From: AC-32 sp963765785
GTDB lineage: Bacteria; Actinomycetota; Thermoleophilia; Gaiellales; Gaiellaceae
Direction: 5' to 3'
Assembly (NCBI GenBank): GCA_963765785.1
Contig: CAVXXW010000021.1
Location: forward strand, 1-64,000
DNA length: 64,000 nt
Part shown: one piece after another, positions 45,982 through 54,856 of the stretch
How the letters are laid out: each line of letters begins with the position of its first letter
How positions within the stretch are numbered: the stretch's first letter is position 1
The notes under the pieces: model-generated
The model's database searches: none
Seen by the model: the letters and a program-made list of their open reading frames with translations, nothing else
Told to the model about the DNA's origin: nothing
Position numbers and translations under genes: made by a program

Positions 45982-47382
45982 CTAGGAAACACCTCCGTCA
46001 CCGGCGGGTAACGGTTTCGCCACGGGCAGCCGCAGCGTGAAGCTGCTCCCCGCGCCGGGCTCGCTCTCGACGCTGATCTCGCCGCCGAGCAGACGTGCGT
46101 TCTCCTGCGCGATCGCGAGCCCGAGGCCGCTGCCCTCCCCGCTGCGAGCCGCGTCGGCCTTGTAGAAGCGCTCGAACAGGTGCGGGAGATGCTCGAGCGC
46201 GATTCCGGGCCCGTCGTCCGCGACCTCGACGACCGCCTCGCCGTCCTCTCGAGCCAGGCGCACGGAGACCTCGGAGGCGCCGTGCTCGAGCGCGTTGTCG
46301 ACGAGGTTGGCGACGATTCGCTCGAGGCGCCGCGGGTCACTCGTCAGCCTCAAGCCATTCCCGTCGAGCTGCACGCGCTCCTCCCAGCCCCGCGCACGGA
46401 GCGTGGTCGCGACCAGCGTGGCGACGTCGACTTCCTCCGCGTGGACGTCTTCGACACCGGCATCGAAGCGCGAGATCTCCATCAGCTCCTCGACGAGGCG
46501 GCGCAGGCGGCCGACGTCGGCGATCAGGAGCTCCGCGGGGCGGCGCGACTCGGCAGGCATGCGGTCGAGGTGCTCGGCGAGCAGCGAGGCCTCGACGACG
46601 AGCGCCGTCAGCGGCGTGCGCAACTCGTGGGCGACGTCCGAGGTGAACCGCCGCTCGCGTGCCTGCGCCACAGAGAGCGCGGCGATCTTGGCCTCGAGGG
46701 CCGCGGCCATCTCGTTGAACGACTGCGCCCAAGCGCCGAACTCGTCCTTTCCCTCGACCGGCAAGCGCGTCTCGAGCAGACCCTCTGCAAGCGAGTGCGC
46801 GGCCTCGCTGGCTCGCGCGACCGGCCGCAGCGTCCCGCGCGCCAGAACGACGCCGGCCAGCGCCGCGAGGAGGACGAGGATCCCCACGCCGCCGAGCAGG
46901 ATGTTGCGGAACTGCGCCAGCTCGTGCCAGAGGCCGTCCTCGGAGAAGAAGAAGTACAGCCGCGTGTCGGCGGCCCCCGGCGAGCCGGTGACGAGGTAGT
47001 GCGTCCCGGCGATCGTCGTCCGCTGGTAGCCGAGATCTCCACGCGCCACGACGTCGCGAAGCCCTGCGGGCACCGCGCTAAGGGTGACCTGGGGGCCCGA
47101 GAGGTAGACGCGGCCGTCGCGGATCGCGACGGTCTCGAAATCTCCGCGGCTGCGGTAGGCCTGCACGAGGTCGTTCGCGCCAGTCGAGCGGAATGCGCGA
47201 GCGACCTCGAGGTTGCGGCGCGTCTGCGTGACGTTCGAGTCGACCGAGTCCGCGAGCAGGTTGTGGCGAACGACGAAGTACGAGCCGGTCCCGAGGGCGG
47301 CCGCCGAGAGCCCGACCGCGAGGGCGAAGGTGATGGTCAGGCGCCGGCGGAACCCTCCAGCAGCGATCCCCTGGCGCCGCAT
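45982..47382 (-). CDS. sensor histidine kinase
   Basis: A 466-residue membrane kinase with two membrane spans (about 15-38 and 160-182) enclosing an extracytoplasmic sensor of about 120 residues. HAMP, HisKA and ATPase domains follow. The phospho-acceptor lies in FTSDVAHELRTPLTALV, the N box in RIVANLVDNALEHG, and the G boxes in VADDGPGIALEHL and GEGSGLGLAIAQENARLLGG. It phosphorylates the response regulator encoded upstream; their codons overlap (TGATG at 47380-47384). The signal is unknown. Confidence 0.9.
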   Translation of the reverse strand: MRRQGIAAGGFRRRLTITFALAVGLSAAALGTGSYFVVRHNLLADSVDSNVTQTRRNLEVARAFRSTGANDLVQAYRSRGDFETVAIRDGRVYLSGPQVTLSAVPAGLRDVVARGDLGYQRTTIAGTHYLVTGSPGAADTRLYFFFSEDGLWHELAQFRNILLGGVGILVLLAALAGVVLARGTLRPVARASEAAHSLAEGLLETRLPVEGKDEFGAWAQSFNEMAAALEAKIAALSVAQARERRFTSDVAHELRTPLTALVVEASLLAEHLDRMPAESRRPAELLIADVGRLRRLVEELMEISRFDAGVEDVHAEEVDVATLVATTLRARGWEERVQLDGNGLRLTSDPRRLERIVANLVDNALEHGASEVSVRLAREDGEAVVEVADDGPGIALEHLPHLFERFYKADAARSGEGSGLGLAIAQENARLLGGEISVESEPGAGSSFTLRLPVAKPLPAGDGGVS

Positions 47383-48068
47383 CAGCCCGCGTCGAAGCGG
47401 TATCCGACCGCGCGCACCGTCCTGATCAGCGTCGGGTGCTTCGGGTCGTCCTCGACCTTGGCGCGCAGCCGCTGGACGGCGGCGTCCACGAGGCGCGAGT
47501 CGCCGAGGTAGTCGTAGTTCCAGACGAGCTCGAGCAGCAGGTCACGGGTGAAGACCTGCTTCGGCCGACTCGCGAGCTGGTGCAGGAGCCGGAACTCGGT
47601 CGCCGTGAGGTTCAGCTCCTCGTTCCCCTTCTTGACGCTGAACCCCGCCGGGTCGATCTCGAGCCCGCCCGCGTTGATCGTCGCGTTGCCGTCCCCTCCA
47701 GGCGGGCCGGCCCGACGGAGGACTGCCTTGACTCGTGCGATGAGCTCCGGCAACTCGAACGGCTTCGTGATGTAGTCGTCCGCTCCGAGCTCGAGCCCGA
47801 CGACGATGTCGTGCAACTCGCTCCTCGCCGTGAGCATCACGATCGGCGTCCCGCTCTCCCGGCGAATCTCACGGCAGACCTCGAAGCCGTCGAGCGACGG
47901 CAGCATCACGTCGAGCAGGACCAGGTCGACGCCGCCCTCGCGGAAGCGCGCGAGCCCCTCGCGGCCGTCGCCGATCGCGGTAACCCGCAGCCCGGCCTGC
48001 TCGAGGCCGAGCGTCGCCACCTCGCGGATGGAGGCGTCGTCCTCCACGAGCAACACGTGCTCGTCCAC
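47382..48068 (-). CDS. OmpR-family response regulator
   Basis: A 228-residue regulator with a receiver domain (acidic pair in VEDD, phospho-acceptor Asp in VLLDVMLPSLDGFEV, Lys in DDYITKPFELPEL) and a C-terminal winged helix (LNLTATEFRLLHQLASRP, LLELVWNYDYLGDSRLVDAAVQRLR, given as WNYDYLGDSRLVDAAVQ). It is cotranscribed with the sensor kinase. The regulon probably includes the exported proteins encoded at 44296-45939. Confidence 0.92.
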   Translation of the reverse strand: MDEHVLLVEDDASIREVATLGLEQAGLRVTAIGDGREGLARFREGGVDLVLLDVMLPSLDGFEVCREIRRESGTPIVMLTARSELHDIVVGLELGADDYITKPFELPELIARVKAVLRRAGPPGGDGNATINAGGLEIDPAGFSVKKGNEELNLTATEFRLLHQLASRPKQVFTRDLLLELVWNYDYLGDSRLVDAAVQRLRAKVEDDPKHPTLIRTVRAVGYRFDAG

Positions 48069-48103
48069 GGACGAAGCCTAGGACGAAGACCGGCTCGAGG
48101 GAA

Positions 48104-48132
48104 ACGGGGCGCCGGCGGAACCGGCGCCCCGT
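48104..48132 (-). terminator. strong hairpin terminator after the M12 peptidase gene
   Basis: A perfect 12-bp stem (48104-48115 with 48121-48132) closes a five-base loop. On the minus strand it is followed by TTTCC. It lies 12 bases past the peptidase stop and before the response-regulator start region. Confidence 0.7.
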
Positions 48133-48144
48133 AGTCGTCGAGGC

Positions 48145-51100
48145 TTACTTCAGCTTGAACCTGGCGGTGTGCATCGTCCCGTCGACGAGCAGCACCCGCA
48201 GCTCGCGACACGTCCCGCTCCAGGCCGCCTGCGTCTTCCAGACGTAGGTGTACTGGTTCAGGAGCGGGTCGTACTGCAGCCCGCTCCCGCCGGCCGGGCT
48301 CGTCGGCTCGAGCGAGCCGATCGGCACTCCGGTCGTGCAGTTGATCTGCACCGAGACCGGGTAGCCGGCCGCGAAGATGCCGAGCCCGCGGTCGCCGCCG
48401 AGGCTGAACTTGATCGGCACCGCGCTCCCGGCGTTAGCCGAGTTCAGACCGGAGTTGGCGATCGGCGGGAAGAAGCCCGTGAACGGCCACGTGATCGCGA
48501 AGTTCGCGTTCGAGACGTCGAAGAAGATGTTGCCGACAGCCTCGATCTTCACGCGCGCGTGCGTCGTCCCGAGCATCGGGAGGGTCACCGCCTCGGAACC
48601 GTCGTTCGGCGTCGAGCTGGCGAGCACATACGGGTAGGTGTGCCCGTCGTCGACCGACAGGCTGATCTTCACGTCGGTCGCGTTGACCGGCGCGGCGTCG
48701 GTGCCGGCCTTGTCCCACGTGATCGTCTGCGTCGACCCGCCCGGCAGCGAGACGGCCGTGTTCGGGTAGGTGACGAGAAACGGGCCGGTGCCGCTCGCGA
48801 GGAGCACGGTCGTGTCGGCCGAGCTCGTGCCGCCGCGCAGGTCGCGGGCGGTGAAGCGGAAGTGCAGCGACAGCGGGCTCGCGTTCACTCCCGCGAACCC
48901 GACGTAGTCGCTCGTCGGCAGGAACTCCGCGAAGCACTCCGTCACCGCCTGCGGCACCGGCGGGGCGATCGGCCCGGTCGGGCAGCTGCCCGTGTCCGCG
49001 TTCGTGTTGTTGTCGAGGATCTGCTGCAGGTCGGGGAAGACCCGGGTCGGGTCGTTGGTCAGGTGGTTCTCGCCCGGCGAGTCGTACATCAGCGAGGCGT
49101 CGTCGCTGATCTGGCCGGACACCGGAAACATCGCGAACAGCGGCCCGTTCGTCTTCGTGTTGCTCATGAGCGCCGTGCCGGCCGCGGCGCCGCGGTCGTT
49201 CTGCTCCCACGAGTAGACGAGGTTGTCGCCGTCGGCGTCCGTCGCGCTCCCGGTGAGGGCGAACGGCGTCCGCAGCGGGATCGTGTACTGCGCGGGCGCC
49301 GTGACGGCCGGGATCGAGTCGCCGGTCGGGGTGACGATGCCCTTGTTGTCGACCGCGCCGCCCTTGTCGGTCTCCCCGACGAACCCGGACGTGGTCCCGC
49401 TGAAGTTGCCCAGGCCGACGAGGAACGGCACATTCGTTGCCGCGAGCGAGCCGGCAAACGTCATCTGGAAGCCGGTGTTGGTGAGGGCGCCGCCGCCGAA
49501 GCCGGCGATCGTCACCGTGGCTCCTGCCGGGAGGATCGGCAGAAGTGCAGCCTGAATCCCGGCGGTCGTGTAGTTGACGCCGTTCACGATCGGCGCCGAC
49601 GTGTTGCCGTTGTAGCTGAGCGTGAACGAGTCGTTCGCGCCGCCGTGGTTCGTCTCCTCGACCGAGGCGAAGCAGCCGCCGCAGCTCAGGTTGACGAGCG
49701 CCGCATTCGGCACGTCGATGCCGGCCGAGGCGCCGCCGTACGTCATGGTGAACCCGGTCGAAGCCAGGCCGCTGACGGTGACGGTGCCCGCGAAGCCTGC
49801 GATCGCGTTGATCGCGTTCTGGACGTTCGTCGCCGTGTACGCCTGGCTCGTGCCGCCGATCACGGCCGAGTCGTTGCCGCCGATCCGGACCTGGAACGGC
49901 GAGCTATACGTCACCGTCCCACCGCCCGCGCTGGGAAGCCCGGCGGTTGGGTTTGTGTAGGTGAACGAGCGGGACGACGGCACCGAGGCGACGGTGAAGG
50001 TGCCGTTGTAGCCGGCGTTCCCCGCGCCGGTGATCACGACGATGTCGCCCACCGAACGGCCGTGCGCGGCGGAGGTGCGAACCGTGACGGTGTTCCCGGA
50101 CTCGGTCAGGCCCGGGGCGGCCAGCGTGATCGTGCCGCCGCCGGAGCGGGCGAGGCCCGAGATCGGGTTCGTGTACGTGAACGACCGCGTCGACGGGACC
50201 GAGGTCACCGTGAACGCGCCGTTGTAGCCGGCGACGCCGACGCCCGAGATCGTGACGACGTCACCGGGCTGGAGCGTGTGCGTCGGGCCTGCGGCGCCGG
50301 TCGAGATCGTGACCGTGTTCCCGTCCTCGGTCGCGCCGCCCAGCTGAGTGGCGCTGGGCACGGCGCCGATGACCACCGAGAGAGGCTGGATTGTCGAGGC
50401 CTGCTGGTAGCCCGGCCCGAAGGTCTCAGTCTGCACCTCGTTGCCGCCGCCGAAGTGGCGGAGCGAGGCCGTCTGCACCTCGTTGATCGCGGCCTGGTTG
50501 CTCGAGGTGTACGTCGAGATCTCCTGCTGGCTGCGCTCCGAGAAGTACGGGTCGCTGTGCCGCTGGAGGTCGTCGGTCAGGCAGATGCCGGCGTACGCCA
50601 TGATCGACGAGCCGCTGCCCGGCTCGACCGAGGTCGCCGGGTTGCGGTTGCCGCCCGAGCAGTTGAGCTGGTTGCCGTTGAACGGGTGGTTGCCGCTGAA
50701 CTGGTGGCCCATCTCGTGGGCCACGTAGTCGATTGCATAGAAGTCGCCGATCGGGGTCGGGATACCCGTGCAGCCGCCCGCCTTGTTCGAGCGGCCGACG
50801 ACGCCGAGGTTCGCCACGCCGCCGCCCGGCTGGCCCAGGGCGAGGTGGCCGACGTCGTAATTCGACGCCCCGATGATCTGGCCGATCACGAAGCGTGCAC
50901 GCGTCGTGCTCGAGCAGCCCGTCACCTGGGCCTGCGTGAAGCAGGCCGCGGCGCCGCACGGCCCGTTCGGTGCGGTCGCGGCATCCCAGGTGTTCAGGTT
51001 CAGCAGGTCGTTGTTGGTGATCAGCTGCATGCGGATCGAGAGGTCGTCCTGGTAGACCTGGTCGACCCGGTTCATCAACGCGACCTTGGCCGCCGTCACG

Positions 51101-52116
51101 TTCGCCGGACCGCCGACGAAGGCGGCATAGCCGGGGTCGGTGATCAGCGCGAGCCGGTACGTGCGCAACACGTCGCCGGTGGGCGGATCGGTGGTCGGGT
51201 CGTCCGCCCGCACCACCTGGTAGCTCTCGGTCGCGGTCGTGTTGCCGTCGTCGGCCGAGATCACGTGCGTGTCGAGGTTCCCGTCCGGGTCGGCCACGAA
51301 GGTCGCCTTGAAGGAGCCCGAGTCGTCGGCCTGCGCCTGGACGGTGCGTGAGGCGAAGCTGTTGTCGGGGCTCGAGATCGTCAGCGTCACGTCGGCGCCT
51401 GCGCCGAAGCCGCTGCCGTTGACCGTCACGTCGTCGGAGGGGTGGTAGTAGCCCTGGTCGACCGACAGCTCGCCGCCCTGGGCGTCACGCTCGACGAACG
51501 GATAGCCGCCGCGGAGCTGCTGGCCGAAGTAGCTGACGTAGACGCCCGCGTTCTCGCGGAGGTACGGGTCGATGTACCAGCCGCCGTTCGGTGAGCGAAC
51601 GGAGGCGTGGAACCCGATCGGGCTCAGGTCGGCCGCGATCGTCGCCGCCGGGTCGTCGATCCCGACGCCGCCGTACGTCCTGATCTCCGGGTGCTTGCGC
51701 GCGAGCCCGGGCGACATGATCGCCGAGCGGGCGAGCGCGAAGCGCTGGAAATGCCCGTCGGGCCCCGGCAGGGAGACGACGGCCGGATGGAGGCGCGCCG
51801 CGCGGGTGAATTCCTTCGGCGCCGTCGCCAGCACGCGGCGGAGCGCCCGCCGGTTCAGGCCGTACGCGTGGACGCCTTTGACGCTGCTGAGCTTGAGTGC
51901 GGGCCTCGCCTTGGCCGTTGCCACCGCCGTCCGCAACGGCGTTTGCTGCCAGAACGTGCGTGTGTGGTGGGTGTCCGGAAACGCGTGCCGCTTCGCGCCG
52001 GCCGCGGCCGGCAGTGCGAATGCGATCACGGCCGCACAAGCGATGAGCGCCGCAACTCCTGCTCCTATGCGCACGCGCGGCGAGCCGCCGTGCAGGCGCA
52101 GCGTCCTCTTCTGCAT
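48145..52116 (-). CDS. large secreted reprolysin-like (M12B) metallopeptidase
   Basis: A 1323-residue exported protein with signal IGAGVAALIACAAVIAFALP. A propeptide-like region precedes a PKD/IPT-type domain (SVDQGYYHPSDDVTVNGSGF). The catalytic domain starts near 350, with zinc motif HEMGHQFSGNHPF at about 465 and a downstream Met-turn candidate GSSIMAYAGIC. Tandem beta modules follow (SGVGVAGYNGAFTV and TGAGNAGYNGTFTV), then two longer repeats with internal cysteines, an Ig-like part and a C-terminal anchor-like domain. ATG 52116 has GGGGAG upstream. Likely a surface or extracellular protease. Confidence 0.83.
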   Translation of the reverse strand: MQKRTLRLHGGSPRVRIGAGVAALIACAAVIAFALPAAAGAKRHAFPDTHHTRTFWQQTPLRTAVATAKARPALKLSSVKGVHAYGLNRRALRRVLATAPKEFTRAARLHPAVVSLPGPDGHFQRFALARSAIMSPGLARKHPEIRTYGGVGIDDPAATIAADLSPIGFHASVRSPNGGWYIDPYLRENAGVYVSYFGQQLRGGYPFVERDAQGGELSVDQGYYHPSDDVTVNGSGFGAGADVTLTISSPDNSFASRTVQAQADDSGSFKATFVADPDGNLDTHVISADDGNTTATESYQVVRADDPTTDPPTGDVLRTYRLALITDPGYAAFVGGPANVTAAKVALMNRVDQVYQDDLSIRMQLITNNDLLNLNTWDAATAPNGPCGAAACFTQAQVTGCSSTTRARFVIGQIIGASNYDVGHLALGQPGGGVANLGVVGRSNKAGGCTGIPTPIGDFYAIDYVAHEMGHQFSGNHPFNGNQLNCSGGNRNPATSVEPGSGSSIMAYAGICLTDDLQRHSDPYFSERSQQEISTYTSSNQAAINEVQTASLRHFGGGNEVQTETFGPGYQQASTIQPLSVVIGAVPSATQLGGATEDGNTVTISTGAAGPTHTLQPGDVVTISGVGVAGYNGAFTVTSVPSTRSFTYTNPISGLARSGGGTITLAAPGLTESGNTVTVRTSAAHGRSVGDIVVITGAGNAGYNGTFTVASVPSSRSFTYTNPTAGLPSAGGGTVTYSSPFQVRIGGNDSAVIGGTSQAYTATNVQNAINAIAGFAGTVTVSGLASTGFTMTYGGASAGIDVPNAALVNLSCGGCFASVEETNHGGANDSFTLSYNGNTSAPIVNGVNYTTAGIQAALLPILPAGATVTIAGFGGGALTNTGFQMTFAGSLAATNVPFLVGLGNFSGTTSGFVGETDKGGAVDNKGIVTPTGDSIPAVTAPAQYTIPLRTPFALTGSATDADGDNLVYSWEQNDRGAAAGTALMSNTKTNGPLFAMFPVSGQISDDASLMYDSPGENHLTNDPTRVFPDLQQILDNNTNADTGSCPTGPIAPPVPQAVTECFAEFLPTSDYVGFAGVNASPLSLHFRFTARDLRGGTSSADTTVLLASGTGPFLVTYPNTAVSLPGGSTQTITWDKAGTDAAPVNATDVKISLSVDDGHTYPYVLASSTPNDGSEAVTLPMLGTTHARVKIEAVGNIFFDVSNANFAITWPFTGFFPPIANSGLNSANAGSAVPIKFSLGGDRGLGIFAAGYPVSVQINCTTGVPIGSLEPTSPAGGSGLQYDPLLNQYTYVWKTQAAWSGTCRELRVLLVDGTMHTARFKLK
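49906..50330 (-). repeat. two tandem ~70-residue modules inside the M12 peptidase gene
   Basis: Both modules carry AGYNG(A/T)FTV, SVPS(T/S)RSFTYTNP and SGGGTIT/SAGGGTVT-like endings, so they arose by internal duplication. Module edges are approximate. They are probably adhesive or spacer beta domains. Confidence 0.65.
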
Positions 52117-52318
52117 CTCGATTCTCCCCTCGGTATGGCTGAACCGAACCAGCTCCGGCCGCCCGCTTCGATCGGCCGGTCGTGGTAGTCGATCCTCGAC
52201 CAACCCACTTCCGCATGTCAAGCGTTCGTGACAACTATGGGCCGGAAGGCGCACGGGCGGCGGGGGCGCGGGCGGAGCGCCGGTATCCGTGGGGCGCAAC
52301 CGATCGAGAGGAGATCTC
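52117..52318. other. divergent promoter region between M12 peptidase and collagen-like gene
   Basis: The 202-base spacer holds ribosome-binding sites for both divergent genes (GGGGAG towards the peptidase, GAGGAG towards the collagen-like gene). I see no clear operator palindrome or small gene in it. Confidence 0.4.
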
Positions 52319-53290
52319 ATGCGCTCCACCGCACGACGCGTCGCGCTCGTCGCGCTACCTCTGGCCCTCGCGGCCGGGGTCGCGCTCGCAGCTCAGCCGG
52401 GAGCACGTCCGACGAGCGCGGTCATCAACGCGTGCGTGAACAAGAAGAACGGCCTGGTCCGGGTCGTCGCCGCCTCGCGGCCGTGCAAGAAGGGCGAGTC
52501 GGGGCTCGCCTGGAACCGCCAGGGCCCGGCGGGCTCGCGCGGGCCTGACGGCTCGAACGGCTCGGCCGGCCCCGCAGGGCCCGCGGGTGCCAAGGGCGAC
52601 GCCGGCGCGCGCGGGGCGACCGGGCAGGCCGGCCCCGCAGGGCCGAAGGGTGACGCCGGCCCGGCGCTACCGTCGCTCGAGAGCCTGAACGGCGTCGGCT
52701 GCCACCTCGGCGGGTCGCCCGGAACCGCCTCGCTCACCTACGACGCGTCAGGCGTGGCGACGCTGAAGTGCGAGGCCTCCGGCGGCGGCTCGTCCGCCGA
52801 GATCCGCGTGAACGAGTTCATGACCGGCTCAACGGGAGCCGCCTCGAACGAGTTCGTCGAGCTTGTCAACGCGGGCTCGAGCGCGGCGGACGTCGGCGGC
52901 TTCAAGGTCGCCTACCGCGCGTCTGCCGGCTCCAGCGACATCTCGCTCGCCACGATCCCGGCGGGAACGACGATTCCGGCCGGCGGCTTCTACCTGCTCG
53001 CCGGAAGCGGCTATCTCGGCTCGCACACGCCCGACCAGACGTTCTCGACCTCGCTCGCCGCGACCGGAGGCGGCATCGCGGTGCGGGACACCGGCGGCGT
53101 GATCCTCGACTCCGTCGGGTACGGCGACGCAACGAACGCCTTCGTGGAGGCGCACGCGGCGACGGCTCCGCCCGCGACGGCGGCTCCGGGCTCGAGCTCG
53201 GGTCGCATTCCCGACGGCCACGACACGAACGACAACTCGGCCGACTTCTCGGTCAGCGCCACGCCGACGCCCGGCGCGGCGAACCACTAG
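52319..53290 (+). CDS. secreted collagen-like and lamin-tail-domain protein
   Basis: A 323-residue exported protein. After signal VALVALPLALAAGVALA comes a short domain with CVNKKNGLVRVV and RPCKKGESGLAWN. About 45 residues of Gly-X-Y collagen-like repeat follow (GPAGPAGAKGDAGARGATG), then a linker with two Cys and a lamin-tail domain (EIRVNEFMTG, NEFVELVNAGSSAADVGGFK, LDSVGYGDATNAFVE). GAGGAG lies upstream of ATG 52319. It is divergent from the large metallopeptidase. It is the second LTD protein of the window (see 2276-3355). Likely a surface or matrix protein. Confidence 0.78.
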   Translation: MRSTARRVALVALPLALAAGVALAAQPGARPTSAVINACVNKKNGLVRVVAASRPCKKGESGLAWNRQGPAGSRGPDGSNGSAGPAGPAGAKGDAGARGATGQAGPAGPKGDAGPALPSLESLNGVGCHLGGSPGTASLTYDASGVATLKCEASGGGSSAEIRVNEFMTGSTGAASNEFVELVNAGSSAADVGGFKVAYRASAGSSDISLATIPAGTTIPAGGFYLLAGSGYLGSHTPDQTFSTSLAATGGGIAVRDTGGVILDSVGYGDATNAFVEAHAATAPPATAAPGSSSGRIPDGHDTNDNSADFSVSATPTPGAANH

Positions 53291-53399
53291 GAACCAGGCG
53301 AGCGGCGCTGTTCCGGCGGCGCCGCCCGCCAATCACTCCAACGGGGCATGCTAGGCCCCGAAAGCCTCACCGATACTGGGTCAGCGAGGTCGTCCTCGC

Positions 53400-54653
53400 A
53401 TGGCGTTTGTAAATGCGGAAACTGCGGCGATTGGTCCCATCGATCAGCACACCCTGGAGCGGTCACTCTCTCCCGAGCTCATGCTCGTGGACTCCGAGCT
53501 GGCCGAGCGCGCGCGCGCACTTCTGCGCGAGCCAGGCGGGACCAACGGAAAGGGCAATCACATGTCGGCACTAGGAACCCACGAATTCACCGCGGGGACG
53601 AGCCTTGGGCTCGAGCCCCCGCTCAGTCCGCCGGTGGTCCGAGGGCCGATGTCCTCGGCGCTGCCGGTCGACGGCGGCCTCTCCGAGCTGCCGACCCCTC
53701 CCCCGGCGATCCGGCCACCCGAGAGCGCGCCTCCCGCGCCCGTCCAAGTCCCGGCCCCGCCGGCGCCGGCGCCTGCGCCCACGCCTCAGGCCGAGGTGCC
53801 CCAGCAACCCGAGCCGGCTCCCGCCACCGCGCCCGGTCCGGTGCCGGTGCCGCCCGAGCCCGAGCTGCCCGCGATGGCTCCCGCCCCCGCGCCCGCTCCG
53901 GTGCCGGTGCCGCCCGAGCCCGAGCTGCCCGCGATGGCGCCCGAGCCCGAGGCGCCCGCCCACGACTACTTCTCCTCCGAGGCCGCGGCGCCGGCGCCCG
54001 AGCCCGCTCCGGAGCCCGCCGTCGAGCTCGCGCCCGTGAGCGAGCCCGTCGCCGAGCCCGCGCCGGCGGTCGAGGTCCACTCGATCCCGCTGATGGCTCC
54101 CGCGCCTGCCCCGGAGCCTGCTCCTGCACCTGCCCCGGCTCCCGAGCCGGCGGTGGTCGAGGAGCAGGTGGTCGAGCTGACGACGCTCGCGCCAATCGCG
54201 CCCGAGCCCACCCTGGCCCCGGCGCAAGCACCGGAGCCGGCTGCGGTCGAGCCGGAGCCGATCGTTCAGCCCGAGCCCGTGCTCGCGCCGATTGCGCCCG
54301 CGCCGGTCGAGCTCGTCCCCGAGCCGGTCGTCGAGCTGCCTGTCGTCGACGACGCGATCGAGGCTCCCGCCCCGGAGCCGGCGGTCGAAGTCGTTCCCGA
54401 CACCGTTCAGGCGTTCGAGGAACTGTTCGCGCCGAAGCGCGCGACGGACTTCCGCGTGGTCGTCCGGCTGAAGGAAGGCGACGGCGTCGAGGTCGGCTCC
54501 TTCCGCGACTTCGGCACCGCGATGGAAGGCGCCCAGGAAGTGATCGAGCAGTTCTCGACCGCGACGGGGGGGCAGTGGCCCTTCTACGCCGGCCGGTTCA
54601 TCCGCCCCGACCTGATCGTCTCCGTGGACGTGGTCGAGGGCGAGGACGTCTAG
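53400..54653 (+). CDS. Pro/Ala/Glu-rich protein with short conserved-looking C-terminal domain
   Basis: A 417-residue protein in three parts. Residues 1-60 are an ordinary N-terminal region (SLSPELMLVDSELAERARAL). Residues 60-340 are low-complexity Pro/Ala/Glu/Val sequence, probably extended and rigid. Residues 345-417 form a compact domain (TDFRVVVRLKEGDGVEVGSF, FYAGRFIRPDLIVSVDVVEG). No signal peptide or membrane span is visible, so it appears cytosolic. The C-terminal domain resembles nothing I can name. A 60-base tandem duplication lies in the linker. Confidence 0.65.
   Translation: MAFVNAETAAIGPIDQHTLERSLSPELMLVDSELAERARALLREPGGTNGKGNHMSALGTHEFTAGTSLGLEPPLSPPVVRGPMSSALPVDGGLSELPTPPPAIRPPESAPPAPVQVPAPPAPAPAPTPQAEVPQQPEPAPATAPGPVPVPPEPELPAMAPAPAPAPVPVPPEPELPAMAPEPEAPAHDYFSSEAAAPAPEPAPEPAVELAPVSEPVAEPAPAVEVHSIPLMAPAPAPEPAPAPAPAPEPAVVEEQVVELTTLAPIAPEPTLAPAQAPEPAAVEPEPIVQPEPVLAPIAPAPVELVPEPVVELPVVDDAIEAPAPEPAVEVVPDTVQAFEELFAPKRATDFRVVVRLKEGDGVEVGSFRDFGTAMEGAQEVIEQFSTATGGQWPFYAGRFIRPDLIVSVDVVEGEDV
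53821..53940 (+). repeat. 60-bp tandem duplication in the Pro-rich linker
   Basis: The two 60-base units 53821-53880 and 53881-53940 differ at only three positions and encode the same 20-residue Pro/Glu-rich block (VPVPPEPELPAMAP core). Such near-identity suggests a recent slippage event and possible length variation between strains. Confidence 0.8.
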
Positions 54654-54856
54654 CCCGCGACGCGCCCGACATAGATCGTGATCACCGAGCCGGCGGGGGC
54701 TTTGCGCCCGCCGGCCGACTGCTCATCGACGACCTTGCCGACCTGCGCGCGGTCGGTGACCGGCTGCTGAAGCGTCTCCACCTCGAACCCGGCCCACGGG
54801 GACTTAATGGCCAGCTCGTTGAATGAGGCCCAGCAGGCTCTCAACGGAGGTTCCAC
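54650..54856 (-). pseudogene. PASTA-domain remnant
   Basis: The minus-strand frame reads WAGFEVETLQQPVTDRAQVG, then KVVDEQSAGGRKAPAGSVIT and IYVGR. This matches most of a PASTA domain, including the GxxAPxGSxVTxxVG ending. The first part of the domain and any upstream kinase or membrane region are missing, and no ribosome-binding site precedes the frame. It is probably the tail of a lost penicillin-binding protein or Ser/Thr kinase gene. Its stop overlaps the stop of the Pro-rich gene. Confidence 0.45.

Noticed and set aside
48169..51351. 1060-codon plus-strand frame opposite the metallopeptidase
   Set aside because: No ribosome-binding site, no motif, Arg/Val-rich shadow composition; the minus strand holds a signal peptide and an HExxHxxGxxH motif.
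52500..52680. Collagen-like Gly-X-Y stretch as a phage tail-fibre marker
   Set aside because: It sits between a signal peptide and a lamin-tail domain, with no phage genes nearby; it fits a secreted surface protein.
53700..54350. Possible CRISPR or intergenic repeat array in the GCCCGAGCC-rich stretch
   Set aside because: The repeats follow codon periodicity inside one long reading frame and have no regular spacers, so they encode a Pro/Ala/Glu linker.
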